Program-made: the position numbers and the translations under genes
The notes under the pieces: generated by a model
Databases searched by the model: none
Seen by the model: the letters and a program-made list of their open reading frames with translations, nothing else
What the model was told of the DNA's origin: nothing
Assembly: GCF_001704415.2 (NCBI RefSeq)
Contig: NC_030808.1
Coordinates: forward strand, 134,307,089-134,371,088
DNA from: Capra hircus
Lineage: Eukaryota; Chordata; Mammalia; Artiodactyla; Bovidae
DNA: 64,000 bases
Reading direction: 5' to 3'
Shown: positions 22,465 to 35,019 of the stretch, piece by piece
Numbering within the stretch: position 1 is the stretch's first letter
Layout: every line of letters starts with the position of its first letter

Positions 22465-22640
22465 CTGGATCAGCACTGTTCTAAGTGCTTCACAAACACT
22501 ATGAGGTAGATACGATTTTTATCTCCCCCACTTTACAGATAAGAAAACTAAGGCCTTTGAGAGGTTATTAATTTGCTCAAGGTCACGGGGCTAGTAAGTG
22601 GCAGAGCAAGGATTCAGAACAGGGTTGTGTGCCTGCAGAG
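22465..22640 (-). repeat. MIR SINE
   Basis: CACTTTACAGATAAGAAAAC, GCTCAAGGTCACGGGGCTAG and GTGGCAGAGCAAGGATTC: a clear antisense MIR core. Confidence 0.8.
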
Positions 22641-23374
22641 GCCACACTCTCTACCCCCAGGCGCTGTTAGAAAGCCAAGCCACTTAAATCCTTCCTGGCA
22701 CATGGGGACAACGACACCCACTGCCTCCTAGACTTGTTGAAATCAAAAGAGACTCCATGGAAAGGTCATGTCCAACCCATAGTGGGAATTCATCTTTGTC
22801 TTCTTCAGCTAAAATCTGCATAGAAATCCAGACACAACTTCACTAGGATCCAGGCCAAGAAGAATAACTCACCCAAGAAAATGTCATCTGAAAACCCACA
22901 ACCAGACGACAACACCCTTATCTTTTCAGCTAATTCGGGCACCCCACTCACTGGGAGGTTTTATAAAATGTATATGAAGACACTAACTCAAATTTAATTT
23001 TGACACATTTTAATATTTGGCATATCTTTTTGAAGAATAAAGTTAAGAGATTAAATTACAATTAAATGTTCTGACAAATTCAATCAGTTAACGATTTCAA
23101 CTTAAAATAACACAGTACTGTATAAATTTAAGAAAATACATAGCACCTCATGACTCTTTATTTCCAGCAACCACAGTCTGCCATCGTTTCTCCTAGTCAA
23201 CAGGTAGTATGAACATTCCATAAGCTTGGGACAGTCTTGAGACTCAGGATCCCCTCATAATAGTCAGTATTTTCAGAGTCTGAAAGCCCTTTCAGAAATA
23301 TCTTTTCAGTAAATCGACTCAACCCCCTGAAGTACGATCCATTTTACAATGAAACCTAGAATGGTGGTGATTTT
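22641..23374. other. Intergenic, no gene seen
   Basis: No gene or young repeat recognised. Confidence 0.4.
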
Positions 23375-24800
23375 CATCCACCTAGTACTTGCTTAGTATG
23401 TACTATGTTGGGCAACCTGTGGACTGAGGACGGCCCCTGCTTTTGAGGAGGTTTCAGTTCAGTGGGAGACACAGAAATTGAAGAGGAAACACAGGGCGGT
23501 TTGAGCTTTGAGAGATGCACATACAGAGCACCGTGAGAAACAAGGAGGCCCCTTCCCCGGGATGTGTGTGGGAAAGCTTTGCCAAGCAAGGTACTGGGGC
23601 ATGGGGACGGGAGGTATGTGGGAAGAGAGGCTGGCTGAAGGGTTGGCAGCATGTACGAAGGAAAAAAAGTGTGGCATCTCAAGAAAGACATGTATTCCCT
23701 GGTTTCTGAACTACTTGAGTAGCTCCAAGTGCTGGGCTTGTGTGGAGTGGTGAGGGCCCCATCAGACAGCAAAGTCCTTCCCCTCAAGGAGCTTAATTCT
23801 AAAGGCAGAAGTGAAATAAAAACGCAAATCAAGTGACAAAAGGATTGCAGAGTGCTAAGTACTATGAAAGCAATAACTCTGGGCAGGGAGCAAGAGAAAC
23901 TGGGAGATGTGGATTTTGGAGATGGCAGTCAGGGAGGATGTGGAGAAAGAACCTATCATGGGTGAAAGAATGGGACTCTTGGTAAACAGCAAGTGCAACG
24001 ACCTGCACAGGCTAAGGCTGGCAGCACTCAAGAACAGAAAGGAGGCCAGGGAGGCTGGAGCACAGGGAAGGACAGTGATGGAGTGGGTGATGGAGGTGGG
24101 CATGGAGCATTGCGGGTCCTATGGGAGATGACAAGCAACTCACATTTAAACGGTGGAATACGGAGCCTTTGCAGGATTGGAAGGGAGGTAGCAGGGACAC
24201 TGTTTAATTCACATTTCTAAAGGATAACTTAGGAGGCATTACGGAGAATGAATTATTGAGTCAGGAATAGGAGTAATAGCAATTAGGAGGCTACTGCTGG
24301 AATCAGGTGAGAGACTGGGGGGCAGGCATGAGGAGAGAAATGGTTGGGTCTGAGACAGTAGGCAGAACTGACAGGACCTCCCAAAGGCTTGGACTCGGAG
24401 GTGTGGGTAAGGAAGGAATGACGGAATAACTCCTAGCAACTGGCACACATGACGCCACCCTGACATGGAATCTAAGCAACAGGGAGATTCAAGAGCTCTC
24501 GGAAATCTTCAGCCTAAGGTTCTAATCAGACATTCAAGTGGAGATATTCTAAGGCAGGAGCTCTGAGGAGAGGTCAAAGAGGTCACTGGCCTACAGACAG
24601 AATTAAAAGCTTAAAAGTTGAATGCAATAGTCTAGGGAAAAAGCATGTTGAGTGAGAAAACTCACATCGAAGTCCTAGCGGGGTCCTTTAGTAGAGGAAA
24701 ATTCAGAAGAATAGAATCAGATGGAATGAGTAGGAGTGTCAGGTCAGGGAAACCAAGAGACGGTGAGCGGGAGACCAAGCGTGTGAAATGATGCTCAGGA
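23375..24800 (+). repeat. Ancient interspersed repeat (LINE-like relic)
   Basis: Phrases such as CCCTCAAGGAGCTTAATTCT, AACAGCAAGTGCAACGACCT and GGAGGCTACTGCTGGAATCA resemble a widespread old mammalian interspersed repeat. I cannot name the family. No intact frame. Confidence 0.4.
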
Positions 24801-24884
24801 CTGACAAAGTCACTGGCAACCTCCAGGCCAGGAGAGCAGTTTCATGGCGGGGAGGCAGGTGGGGTTAGAGAGGATTAAGTTAAG

Positions 24885-25011
24885 AAAATAATGGGACACA
24901 TCTATTACCTTTGACAAAGGAAGCAAGAAAATACAATGGAGAAAAGATAGCCTCTTCAATAAGTGGTGCTGGGAAAACTGGACAGCTACATGCAAAAGAA
25001 TGAAATTAGAT
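24885..25011 (+). repeat. LINE-1 ORF2 fragment, part 1 of an interrupted copy
   Basis: GGAGAAAAGATAGCCTCTTC and GTGGTGCTGGGAAAACTGGA are L1 ORF2 sequence in sense. The copy breaks at ATGAAATTAGA and resumes at about 26257 after a BovB insertion. Confidence 0.85.
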
Positions 25012-26256
25012 GCACTCATTTAACATGCTAGTAAAGTTGTGTTCAAAATTCTTCAAGCGAGGCTTCAACAGTACATGAATCGAGAACTTCCAGATGTACA
25101 AGCTGGATTTAGAAAAGGCAGAGGAACCAGAGATCAAATTGCCAACATCTGTTGGATCATAGAAAAAGCAAGGGAATTCCAGAAAAACATCTACTTTTGC
25201 TTCACTGACTATGCTAAAGCCTTAGATGTCTGGATTACAACAAACTGTGGAAAATTCTTCACGAGATGGGACTAACAGATCACCTTATCTGCCTCCTGAG
25301 AAACCTATATGCAGGTCAAGAAGTTAGAATCAGACATGGAACAATGGACTGGTTCCAAACTGGGAAAGGAGTACATCAAGGCTGTATATTGTCACCCTGC
25401 TTATTTAACTGATATGCAGAGTACATCATGTGAAATGCCAGGCTGGATGAAGCACAAGCTGGAATCAAAATTTCCAGGAGAAATATCAACAACCTCAGAT
25501 ATACAGATGGTACCACTCTAGTGGCAGAAGGTAAAGAGGCACTAATGAGCTTCCTGATGAGAGTCAAAGAGGAGTGAAAAAGCTGGCTTAAAACTCAACA
25601 TTCAAAAAACGAAGTTCATAGCATCCAGTCCCATCACTTCATGGTAAATAGATGGGGAAACAGTGGAAACAGTGACAAACTTTATTTTCTTGGGCTCCAA
25701 AACCACTGTAGATGATGACACAGTCATGAAATTAAGAGATGCTTGCTCCCTGGAAGAAAAGCTATGCAAACCTAGACAGTGTATTAAAAAGCAGAAACAT
25801 CACTTTGCTGACAAACATCCATATAGTCAAAGCTATATGGAGGTGAGAACTGGACCATAAAGAAGGCTGAGCACTGAAGAATTGATGCTTTTGAACTGTT
25901 GTGCTGGAGAACTCTTGGGAGTCCCTTGGACAGCAAAGAGATCAAACCAGTCAACCCTAAAGGAAATCAACCCTGAATATTCATTGGAAGCACTGATGCT
26001 GAAGCTCCAATACCCTGGCAACCTGATGTGAACAGCCAACTCATTGGAAGAGATGCCAATGATGGGAAAGACTGAGGACAGAAAGAGAAGGGAAAAACAG
26101 AGGATGAGATCGTTGGACGGCATCACTGACTCAATGGACACGAATCTGAGCAAATTCTGGGAGATAGTTAAAGACAGGGAAGCCTGGCATGCTGTAGTCT
26201 ATGGGGTCACAAAAAGCCGGACACGACTTAAAGTCTCTGAACAATATCAGAACACT
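25012..26256 (+). repeat. BovB (RTE) LINE inserted into L1
   Basis: Sense BovB starting within the reverse transcriptase region (relic peptide RELPDVQAGFRKGRGTRDQI at about 25080) and running to the 3' end near GGGTCACAAAAAGCCGGACA. Several frameshifts and stops; inactive. Flanks rejoin as continuous L1. Confidence 0.9.
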
Positions 26257-26906
26257 TCCTAATACCATATACAAAAATAAACTCAAAATGGATTAAAGAC
26301 CTAAATGTAAGGCCAGAAACTATAAAACTCTTAGAGGAAAACATGGGCAGAACACTCTTTGACATAAATCACAGCAATATCCTTTTTGACCTAGAGTGAT
26401 AGAAATAAAAACAAAAATAAACAAGTGGGTCCTAATTAAACTTAAAAGCTTTTGCACAGCAAAGGAAACTATAAACAAGATGAAAAAAACAACCCTCAGA
26501 ATGGGAGAAAATAATTGCAAATGAAAACAACTGACAAAGCATTAATCTCCAAAATCTACAAGCAGCTCATGCAGCTCAATAACAGAAAAAACAAACAACC
26601 CATGAAAAAATGGGCAGAAGACCCAAACAGACATTTCTCCACAGAAGACATACAGATGGCTAACAAATACATGAAAAGATGACCAACAGCACTCATTACT
26701 AGAGAAATGCAAATCAAAACCACAATGAAGTTATCACCTCACACTGGTCAGAGTGGCCATCATCAAAAATGTCTACAAACAATAAATGCTGCAGAGGGTG
26801 TGGAGAAATGGAACACTCTTACACTGTTGGTGGGAATGCAAACTGATACAGCTACTATGGAGAACAGTATGGAGATTCCTTTAAAAACTAGGAATAAAAC
26901 TACCAT
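26257..26906 (+). repeat. LINE-1 ORF2 fragment, part 2
   Basis: AAACTCAAAATGGATTAAAG, GGCCAGAAACTATAAAACTC and so on, in register with part 1. Ends at the target-site duplication AAACTACCAT (26897-26906) of the SINE that follows. Confidence 0.9.
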
Positions 26907-27132
26907 GCATGTATGCATGCAAAGTCACTTCAGTCATGTCCAACTCTGCAACCCTATGGACTGTCGCCTGCCAGGCTCCTCTGTCCATGGGGATTCTCTG
27001 GGCAAGAGTACAGGAGTGGGTTGCCATGGTCGCCTTCAGGGGATCTTCCTTACCCAGGAATCAAACCCACATCTCTTATATCTCCTGCATTGGCAGGCAG
27101 GTTCTTTACAACTAGCACCACCTGGGTAGCCC
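26907..27132 (-). repeat. Bov-tA-type SINE inside L1, with target-site duplication
   Basis: Antisense SINE flanked by AAACTACCAT at 26897-26906 and 27133-27142, an exact 10-bp target-site duplication. L1 sequence continues on both sides. Confidence 0.92.
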
Positions 27133-27823
27133 AAACTACCATATGACCCAGCAATCCCAGTACCTGGGCATATACCCTGAGGAAACCATAACTGAAAAAG
27201 ATACAGGTACCCCAGTGTTCACTGCAGCACTATTTACAATAGCTAGGTAGGATAAGGAGCCAACCTAGGTGTCCACTGACAGATGAATGGATAAAGAAGT
27301 TGTGGTACATATAAACAATGGAACATTACACAGCCACAAAAAGGAACGCATCTGAGTTAGTTGCAGTGAGGTAGATGAATCTATAGCCTGCTATACAGAG
27401 TGAAGTCAGTCAGAAAGAGAAAAACAAATATAGTATGTTAACACATATATATGGAACTAGAAAAATGGTGCTGATGAGTCCTTCTGCAGGACAGGAACAG
27501 AGACACAGATGAAGAGAATGGACTTGCGGACACAGTTTGGGGGAGGAGAGGGTAGGATGAATTGAGAGAGTAGCACTGAAACATACGCATTACCACGTGT
27601 AAAACAGGCGGCTAATGGGAAGTTGCTGTGTAACACAGGGAGCTCAGCTCTGTACTCTGCGACAGCCTAGAGGGGTGGGATGAGATGGGGGATGGGAGAG
27701 AGGTTCAAGAGGGAGGGGACACAGGTAGACTTATGGTTGACTCACTTTGTTGTATGACAGAAACCAACACAACATTTTGAAGCCATTATCCTCCAATTAA
27801 AAATAAATTAAAAAAAAAAAAAA
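27133..27823 (+). repeat. LINE-1 3' end with poly(A), part 3
   Basis: ATATGACCCAGCAATCCCAG through the L1 3' UTR, ending CCAATTAAAAATAAATT and a run of A at about 27810-27823. Confidence 0.92.
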
Positions 27824-28629
27824 GAAGACAGTGGCAACAGTCACTGCAGACAATTCTCGCCAGAGACATTTGTGTGAAGAGGACAAGTGTGTGGAGCAGT
27901 AGGGAGGATGTGGAACTGAGGTTTTGTTTTGCTTTAAAGAAAGGAGAAACAACAGGATGTTTGCTTGCTGATAGGAAAGATCCACAGAGAGGGCTGGATC
28001 ATAGGAGCCCCATCTTGGGTGAAAGAGCCCTCCACCTCGCCTTCTGGTCTCTGGTTGCACATTCCAGCTCCTCTGCTGGATCTAACCACACGATGCTCAT
28101 GTGCTGGTGTCCTCCGGGCCCCAGGTTCTGCTCTTCTCTCTCCTTGCCCTCCTCCTCCAGATCTCCACAGCTTCAAATGCCTCTGCACCTTGACATCTTT
28201 GTCTTCCCTTCAAACCTCTCCTCAGAAATGCAGATGCCGAGATTTCTACTGAGTGTCCCCAGGTTCCCACGCTAGCCCAGTCCCAGGCCCTGCACCCATC
28301 TCTTTCCCACATCTGTCTTTTGAATAGGAGAGGCTTCCTGTCAAACTTCTCTAGCCCCTTCACATAATTCTGCCTAGCCTCACACAGTACCAGCCCAACT
28401 GACTAATGAGAAGCAAAACCAGTACAAAACCCAGCAAAATCTGGATCACTCTGCGATCCATGCTTCCACTACAGACACTGCTCCCAAAGGAAGTTCCTAC
28501 AGTTACTTTATTTCCAACATGTATCATAAAATCTTTAATTAGTCTACAGCTATTACATTTAAGTCAGCAAGAGAAAGTACTACTTTATGATAATAAATAT
28601 TAATGTGAGAAAAAAGTCTAGCAAAGTGG
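27824..28629. other. Intergenic stretch before the CEP63 3' end
   Basis: No gene recognised. The pyrimidine-rich block at 28010-28400 may be an old antisense LINE relic. Confidence 0.4.
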
Positions 28630-28635
28630 TTTATT
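28630..28635 (-). terminator. CEP63: CEP63 polyadenylation signal
   Basis: TTTATT on + is AATAAA on -, about 220 nt past the stop. A nearer AATAAA lies only about 30 nt past the stop (28821-28826) and another at 28507-28512. Which is used cannot be told from sequence; 28630 gives a conventional short UTR. Confidence 0.45.
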
Positions 28636-28856
28636 TACATGTTATTGCTGGAAAAAGTCCTTTAAACAAGACAGTGCAGAGAAAACACCTTAGAGCTAAG
28701 TATCAGCTTCTCAGATTCCTCACGGCAGCTTTAGTACATTTCATTTTTATGGCTTCTATATAGTCATATGTTCAGGTTTTCAAAGAGCTGCTACTTCATG
28801 ATGACAGTAACTCTTCAGAGTTTATTTTTATTTCCAAGTTTGTGATTTTTAAGAGG

Positions 28857-29015
28857 CTACTTTAGGACTGTGAATTGTTTCACTGTCTTTTCACTTTCTC
28901 GCTTTAGTTCTTCGATGTGGGCATCTAGGCGCTCTAGAATGTGATGAGACCTCAGCTCTTCCTCTTCCAAAAATCTTGTGGCTATTGAACCAAGAGGAGA
29001 CAGAGGCAAGGGACA
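28857..29015 (-). CDS. CEP63: CEP63 terminal coding exon (about residues 652-703, stop)
   Basis: 159 nt including TAG stop (complement at 28857-28859). Acceptor TTTCTCTTCTAG (complement at 29016-29017). 52 residues, [18 protein letters not shown] ... and C-terminus VKQFTVLK, a near match to the CEP63 C-terminus with a short acidic helix. The exon continues into the 3' UTR toward lower coordinates. Confidence 0.95.
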   Translation of the reverse strand, partial: CPLPLSPLGSIATRFLEEEELRSHHILERLDAHIEELKRESEKTVKQFTVLK

Positions 29016-30872
29016 CTAGAAGAGAAACAAATTTTGACATACATAAGTTGAACAGTATATTTCTAAGACACAGTATTCATGATATTTTCTAACTACCAAT
29101 ATCAAAAGGAGAATGTTTTCCTCTGACAAGATATTGTCTTTATCCTAATGATAATAATAGTTTTTTTTTTAAAAAAAGTTCCACAAAAATTAACACAGAT
29201 CTCTTCCTTTCTGACATAGTTATGTAAGTGTAAAGTGTCATATAAATATATTAGTTACTCATTTGAAGACTTTCAGAGCCTTCTATACACTAGAAGAGAT
29301 ATACTTAATGCCTATTTATTTCAAACTCACTTATAAAAATCTGAATGTTACTTTTTAAAGCATAGAAAATCTACCGGTAATAAATTAGATACCAGTTAAA
29401 AATTAATATTTTCCTTCCTCCAAAATTTGAGTCTACAGCCCCTTGTCTGAGATCACTGGTTTCAGAATTTAGATGTACCATATTCAGTTGATCCTTATCT
29501 GCAGTAGTTATTTTCTATAACGTCATCTCAAACACTGAATTAATCAATATTGAAACACTGCTCTTATGGGAAACACAAACACATACATACAAACTTCACA
29601 TAAGATTATAATCCCAACTCCTAAAAATAACTCACCAGGTAGATTCTGTTTGCTTTATTTCACAAAAAAACAAGGTTCACAGTGTTTAGTGACTTTCCTG
29701 AGGCCACCCCATTAATGGGTGCCAAAGTTGGGGTTCAAACCCTGTTCAAGCCCAGCATCTGAGCTTCATGCACTGTACTGCCCCTGAATGACTCTTATCT
29801 TCTGGGCCTCTCAGCACAAGAGCTGAAACAAGAGGGTAACGTACCACCTTGGCTGACCTTAGCTGTAAACGTGCAAGTCCAGTGATACATTTTGTCCAGC
29901 TCTGCCATGTTCAAGAATAACTGTGGAAGTGCTTATGAGTTCTGTTTACAGATAACTAATAGTTTAGCAAGTAGATGAATTCACAAATATAGAATACAGG
30001 ACCTATGATGAGTCTGAGGTAACATCCCATCATCAAACACATTGGTATTTCTGACATAAAATGTTCAGTGGGATCAATCAACATTTTATCACATCATATC
30101 GGTTCAGGCCAGGTCAGGTCTTAGTGCCAAACTTAAAAAGAAAGTTAGTCATCAGGTCTTTTTTGGATTTCAGAATTACATATATAGCACCTTTATTTCA
30201 ACAACTAAAAGAGAACTCCTATGGACTTGTTGGCACATTAAAAAGTCAAAAATACTGAACTTTCACAGATACAGGACCATTACGGTGATGAGAATGAATG
30301 GCCAGACGTGAGTGCTTCAGCACAGAAGGCAAAAACAAGGGTGGAGAGGAGTCCTCCCATCTGCAGGAACAAGGGGCCAGCCCTGTCGAAGGGCAGCGTC
30401 TGCCACCAGGGCCCCGTGGGGCGGCCCAGTCTGTGGTCTATAACAGACACATCAGCTGCCGTTACTTCCTCTGCCTCGACCCACTCTTTCCCTTTCCAGC
30501 CATTCCTTTCTTCCTTCACCTCTGTCTACACCCCAGGACTATCCTGGCAGGCAGAGATATTCTTTGAACCAATCATGTCCAATACAAAGGTGACCCTCTC
30601 TGAAAAAAGGCAGGAAGGGAATTTTCAATTTTGGCTAAAAATAAATGAGTCCCTATAACTTATATTTAATAAGACACATTTTGAAAAGTACTTTTGGCTG
30701 AAGTCTTCACAAGCAAAATCTTAGGACAGAAATACATGAGAATAACAAAGGGTACTTAAGAGAAAGAACCAGTAAGGAGACAAAAAGAAAAAAAAAATCC
30801 TCTGCCTTAAAATTTTAAAAAAATCAAACTAAACACACTTAATAAACTAGTAAGATCAGAAAGTTTCCATAC
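29016..30872 (-). other. CEP63: CEP63 last intron
   Basis: Between the terminal exon and exon 30873-31158. It holds an antisense MIR relic at about 29640-29795 (AGGTTCACAGTGTTTAGTGA, GCCAAAGTTGGGGTTCAAAC); the rest is unique AT-rich DNA. Confidence 0.85.
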
Positions 30873-31158
30873 CGAAGATGTAAAGTCTTCTGGGTCATTT
30901 ATACTCTCAGAGATAGTGTCAGAAAAGTTGGCTTCATTTGTATCTAGCACTGAAGGCAGAGAGTTAGTTTTGCACAGAAAGTTAGATGGCAGGGAGACAG
31001 TGGAGCAGCAAGAGCTGATCTGATGGCTCGGGGGGCTGAAGCCCCGGGACAGGGACACAGGCTCTATGCTATCCGACGCTTGTCCTTGCGGAGAATGAAG
31101 ACCTGCTTTGTAGGGCTCAGCCTTCATCCCATCATGCCTGTGCTGGCCATGGGCTGAA
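30873..31158 (-). CDS. CEP63: CEP63 coding exon (about residues 556-651)
   Basis: 286 nt: one base completing Asn, then 95 codons to a TCG Ser codon; donor GTATGG. Two AGs lie at the 5' border; the one at CTATCCAG (complement at 31159-31160) keeps the frame, the next (TTCAG) would break it. The peptide ([18 protein letters not shown] ... NDPEDFTSS) is Ser/Pro-rich and not coiled coil, a low-complexity linker as in other CEP63 proteins, and less conserved than the rest. Confidence 0.94.
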
Positions 31159-31935
31159 CTGGATAGCAGATTAGAAAATAAAGCAGATAAACATTGTAGC
31201 AATTTTCCTCCTTTAAAGAAACAGACTTATTGTTGGAAGTTCAATAAAAATACAGAACCAGACTAAGGAGAAGGCTATAATTTACAAAATTTCAGAAGCC
31301 CGTTCAGACCAGGCATTCTTTTCATCACCCTGGCCCCAAATACCCAATCCCCATGACCACGTCCCTGCCCCCACAGACTTACACAACAGCAAGGAAGACA
31401 CTTAAGCTATCTAAGTGCCCTAGTGGGGTTGGTGGTAGGAGAGAGGGAAGTACTGTGCAGAGAGAAGTCCCTTATCTTCATCTGGGGGTGAGGTGGGAGT
31501 GGCAGAGAGGGTGTCAGCAAAGGTTCCTGGTAGGAAAACATGTAAGAGCTGAAGTCGGGTGGTTCTTCATTGAATGCTGATGTTTTAGGTAACAATCTAT
31601 TATTAGTTCGCCAAAAATACAAAAGAAGCTTTTTATAAAAAGCTAACTTCCACTTCTTATGGGACAAGTGAAGCTAGAAAGGTGGGAAGCAGCATGACAA
31701 AACTCAGGGGAATTAGGCTGTTATTCTCACCTACATCTAGAAGTTTACTTGAAAGTAATATATAACCCCCTGCACTTTTTAACCTAACAGCTTTACTTGT
31801 ACATACTGTACTTCAGAATTAAACATACGGTCCTTTGATAAGGATTTAATTTCTATAAATTGGAAATTATTCTCAAAGAAATGAGCATTACATAATAAAG
31901 ATACATATTTTAAATAAACTATGAAGAAAATTTAC
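31159..31935 (-). other. CEP63: CEP63 intron
   Basis: 777 nt with canonical borders and no recognised repeat. Confidence 0.85.
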
Positions 31936-32141
31936 TTGAACTCTGTATTCTTGAACTCAGGTACTCTGCTGTGTGTTGGTTTAAAGATCCTGTCCCGGTT
32001 TTTTTTGCATATCTGAGTAGAAATCTCCAGCTGACCTTTGGTATCCATCAAATCTTTTTGTAGTTGTTGATTTTCAGATACTAATTTATTTAATGCCTCA
32101 ATATAATTTTCCTGGAGGTCTGCTAGTGAAATCTCTTTTGC
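31936..32141 (-). CDS. CEP63: CEP63 coding exon (about residues 488-556; CEP152-binding region)
   Basis: 206 nt: 68 codons plus AA of a split codon (AA|T, Asn). Acceptor TTCTTTTTTATTAG, donor GTAAAT overlapping the last codon. It encodes [18 protein letters not shown] ... and ends PEFKNTEF. By numbering against human CEP63 this covers the segment around residues 502-541 reported to bind CEP152 (established knowledge; numbering inferred). Heptad leucines are preserved. No stop. Confidence 0.95.
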
Positions 32142-32464
32142 CTAATAAAAAAGAACAGAGGCACTTAATTTGTAAAAGAATACTTGTGATCTGTGATACT
32201 TCTGGTGGAAAATTACTTTTAGCTATGACTAGTTAATCTATGGTTTCACTTAGGAAAAAGTATAGATCTGGTTTTGGCACCTTAAAAAAAAAAAGGATGT
32301 GTTTCTTACAGTAAATGGGGTAGGAGCACAATGGGCTTCCCTGATGTGTGAAGGAATATCCAAGGAGCTGGAGGAAGGCTGGAACTAGGATGGAAGAAAG
32401 CTATAAATGAGAATCAAATACAGACAAAAAGAAAGAAAACAGTAACCATGAATTCTTTTTTAAG

Positions 32465-32842
32465 AAAAGAGAAAGTTGAGCTTAGTGAAATAAATCAGAC
32501 AGAGAAATACAAAGACTATGTTATCACTTATATGTGGAAACCAAAAAATAAAACAAATGGATAATACAAAACAGAAACAGACTCACAGACACAGAATGGT
32601 TACCAACGGGGAGAGGGAAGGGGGGTGCGGCTAGACAGGGGAAGGGGATTAAGAGGCACGAACTACTATGTATAAAATAAATAAGCTATAAGGATATATT
32701 ACACAGCAGACAATATAGCCATTATTTTATAATAACTTTAAACAGTATAACCTATAAAAATATTGAATAACTATGTTGTACACTTTGATATAATATTGTA
32801 ACTATGCAATTATACTACCATAGTTTAACTTAAAAAAAAAAG
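32465..32842 (+). repeat. LINE-1 3' end with poly(A)
   Basis: GACAGAGAAATACAAAGACT, CAGACACAGAATGGTTACCA, ending in a run of ten A at about 32832-32841. Antisense to CEP63. Confidence 0.85.
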
Positions 32843-34055
32843 AAGAAAAGAGGGAGACAGGAGGTTGAATAGCCCCACAATACCTGTGGAAGAAAATCAA
32901 GAGACCTATTTCAAAGAAAGAAATCTGTATATAAGGTTCTGAAAAGGAATTCTGACTGGCATGGACAACTTTTAAATACATAACTCTCTGGTCTTAAAAA
33001 CTTTTACATAATGTTGTACCTATTCTGGTATGTGAGACTGATTTTGACGTAAGTCAGTATTCAACAAGGATAAGGTACAAATTACTACTCTGATATGGTT
33101 TGAATTCTGTAATACAGATTTTACTGCTCTTCAATTCTAGATGTTTCCTAGTAATACAGTACCTAAAAAAACAGAAGGCTGGACCATTTTTTCCTAATGA
33201 CAAAATATTTTCATTAGCATTCTGAAAAATTATGGTTATCATCTTTGGAATTTAATATGATGTTTAGCTTACCCTTCTCTATAAAGAATTTTTTGAAAAT
33301 AAGCTGGTCAAGTAGTTTGACAAACACAATTTACCTAACAAAAAAAATAAAGCTTAAAATACAACCATTTAACTATCTGTACTAGTAGTGACAATAAGTT
33401 ATAAAATCTTTCAGCAAGTTGTTGACAGGTAAAATCTCAAAAAAAAAAATATGCAGGACATAGGAGTTAACACTATGAACTACTGGAGACTTATTTTCAC
33501 TGTGGTAAATAATTTATCAGAGCTATTGCTCTCATTACAAAGCTAATTAGATACTTTTATTAAGAGTTATTTAGCGAAAATTATTCATTTGTAAAAGTAA
33601 TATCACCTTCCTAGGAAGGTAAATGCAAAATGGAACTTTCTAATAATTGTTCTTAATACATACATCATGTTTATACTGTAACTTCAAAATCAGAAGAAGT
33701 CTAAACTGCTGACACGATCCTCAACAGCCAGAGTTTGATATCTGATATCATTAAAGATATCTTTTAGAAGATAATGTTTGCTTTTTCCAGGCAGGCATCA
33801 TTTAAATTTTTCTCAAATTTACTATTAATAAAAATTACAAACAAATGAATGTGAAAAGTAATATAAAAAGTGCATAGCAAGCACACACCTGGCTGTGTGA
33901 AGAAAGGACATCACTACCACTGTTAAGAGGTTTCAGGAGAAATTGAGCTGAACAGAATCTCTGGCCATAGTCTGGGTTAAGCACCTCTGAGAGTTCCCAA
34001 CTCTTAAATATGAACATTACATAAGATGGAAGTCTCAATCAGCTATTTCCAAATC

Positions 34056-34663
34056 CTGAGCAGTGACAGACTTTATTTTCTTGGGCTCCAAAATCACTGC
34101 AGATGGTGACTGCAGCCATGAAATTAAAAGACTTTTGGAAGAAAAGTTATGACCAACCAAGACAGCATATCAAAAAGCACAGACATTACTTTGCCAACAA
34201 AGGTTCATCTAGTCAAAGCTATGGTTTTTCCAGAAGTCATGCACAGATGTGAGAGCTGGACCATAAAGAAAGCTGAGCACCAAAGAAATGATGCTTTTGA
34301 ACTGTGGTGCTGGAGACTCTTGAGAGTCCCCTGGACTGCAAGGAGATTCAATCAGTCAACCCTAAAGGAAATCAGTCCTGAATATTCACTGGAAGGACTG
34401 CTGCTGAAGCTGAAGCTCCAATACTTTGACCACCTGATGTGAAGAACTGACTCACTGGGAAAGACCCTGGGAAAGATGCTGGGAAAGATTGAAGGCAGGA
34501 AGAGAAGGGGACAACAGGAGATGAGATGGTTGGATGGCATCACCGACTCGATGGACATGACTTTGAGCAAGCTCTGGGAATTGGTGATGGACAGGGAAGA
34601 CTGGTGTGCTGCAGTGCATGGGGTCGCATAGAATCAGCCACAACTGAACTGAACTGAACTGAA
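34056..34663 (+). repeat. BovB LINE 3' fragment
   Basis: TTTATTTTCTTGGGCTCCAA through GAGATGGTTGGATGGCATCA to the BovB tail ACTGAACTGAACTGAACTGA. 5' truncated; antisense to CEP63. Confidence 0.92.
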
Positions 34664-34757
34664 CTCCTGAGCCTTTTGAAGACTCTGTGGTGCAAACCAG
34701 GTTCTTGGTTTTCTCCACCACTAGCTTCGTATTGCTTATTAAGGTGTATAAAGTTGT

Positions 34758-34812
34758 TTTCCTTCCTTCCGTCTATGCATCCTTCCTCTCTTCTTTCCTT
34801 CCTTCCATCCAC
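34758..34812 (+). repeat. Pyrimidine (CCTT-type) microsatellite
   Basis: Interrupted CCTTCCTTCC-type repeats. Confidence 0.7.
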
Positions 34813-35019
34813 CTTCCCCCTTACAAAATATTTAGCTGTTGTCTCCTCTCCTACTTTTTCCATCCTTGTTGGTTTGCTTTAAAAAACAAAGTCCTTTCAC
34901 TTTAGTTTTAGAGGCATTTGGCGAGGGAGCATATGTTCATCTGCCACATAAATGACGGCATAACATTTTCCTAGTAAAGAAAATCAAGAAACCATCCCTC
35001 TACAGACTAACATTTACAT

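Noticed and set aside
34630..34665. Short repeated ACTGA units as a possible repeat array
   Set aside because: They are the normal 3' tail of BovB and related SINEs and recur at each BovB 3' end; no spacer structure exists.
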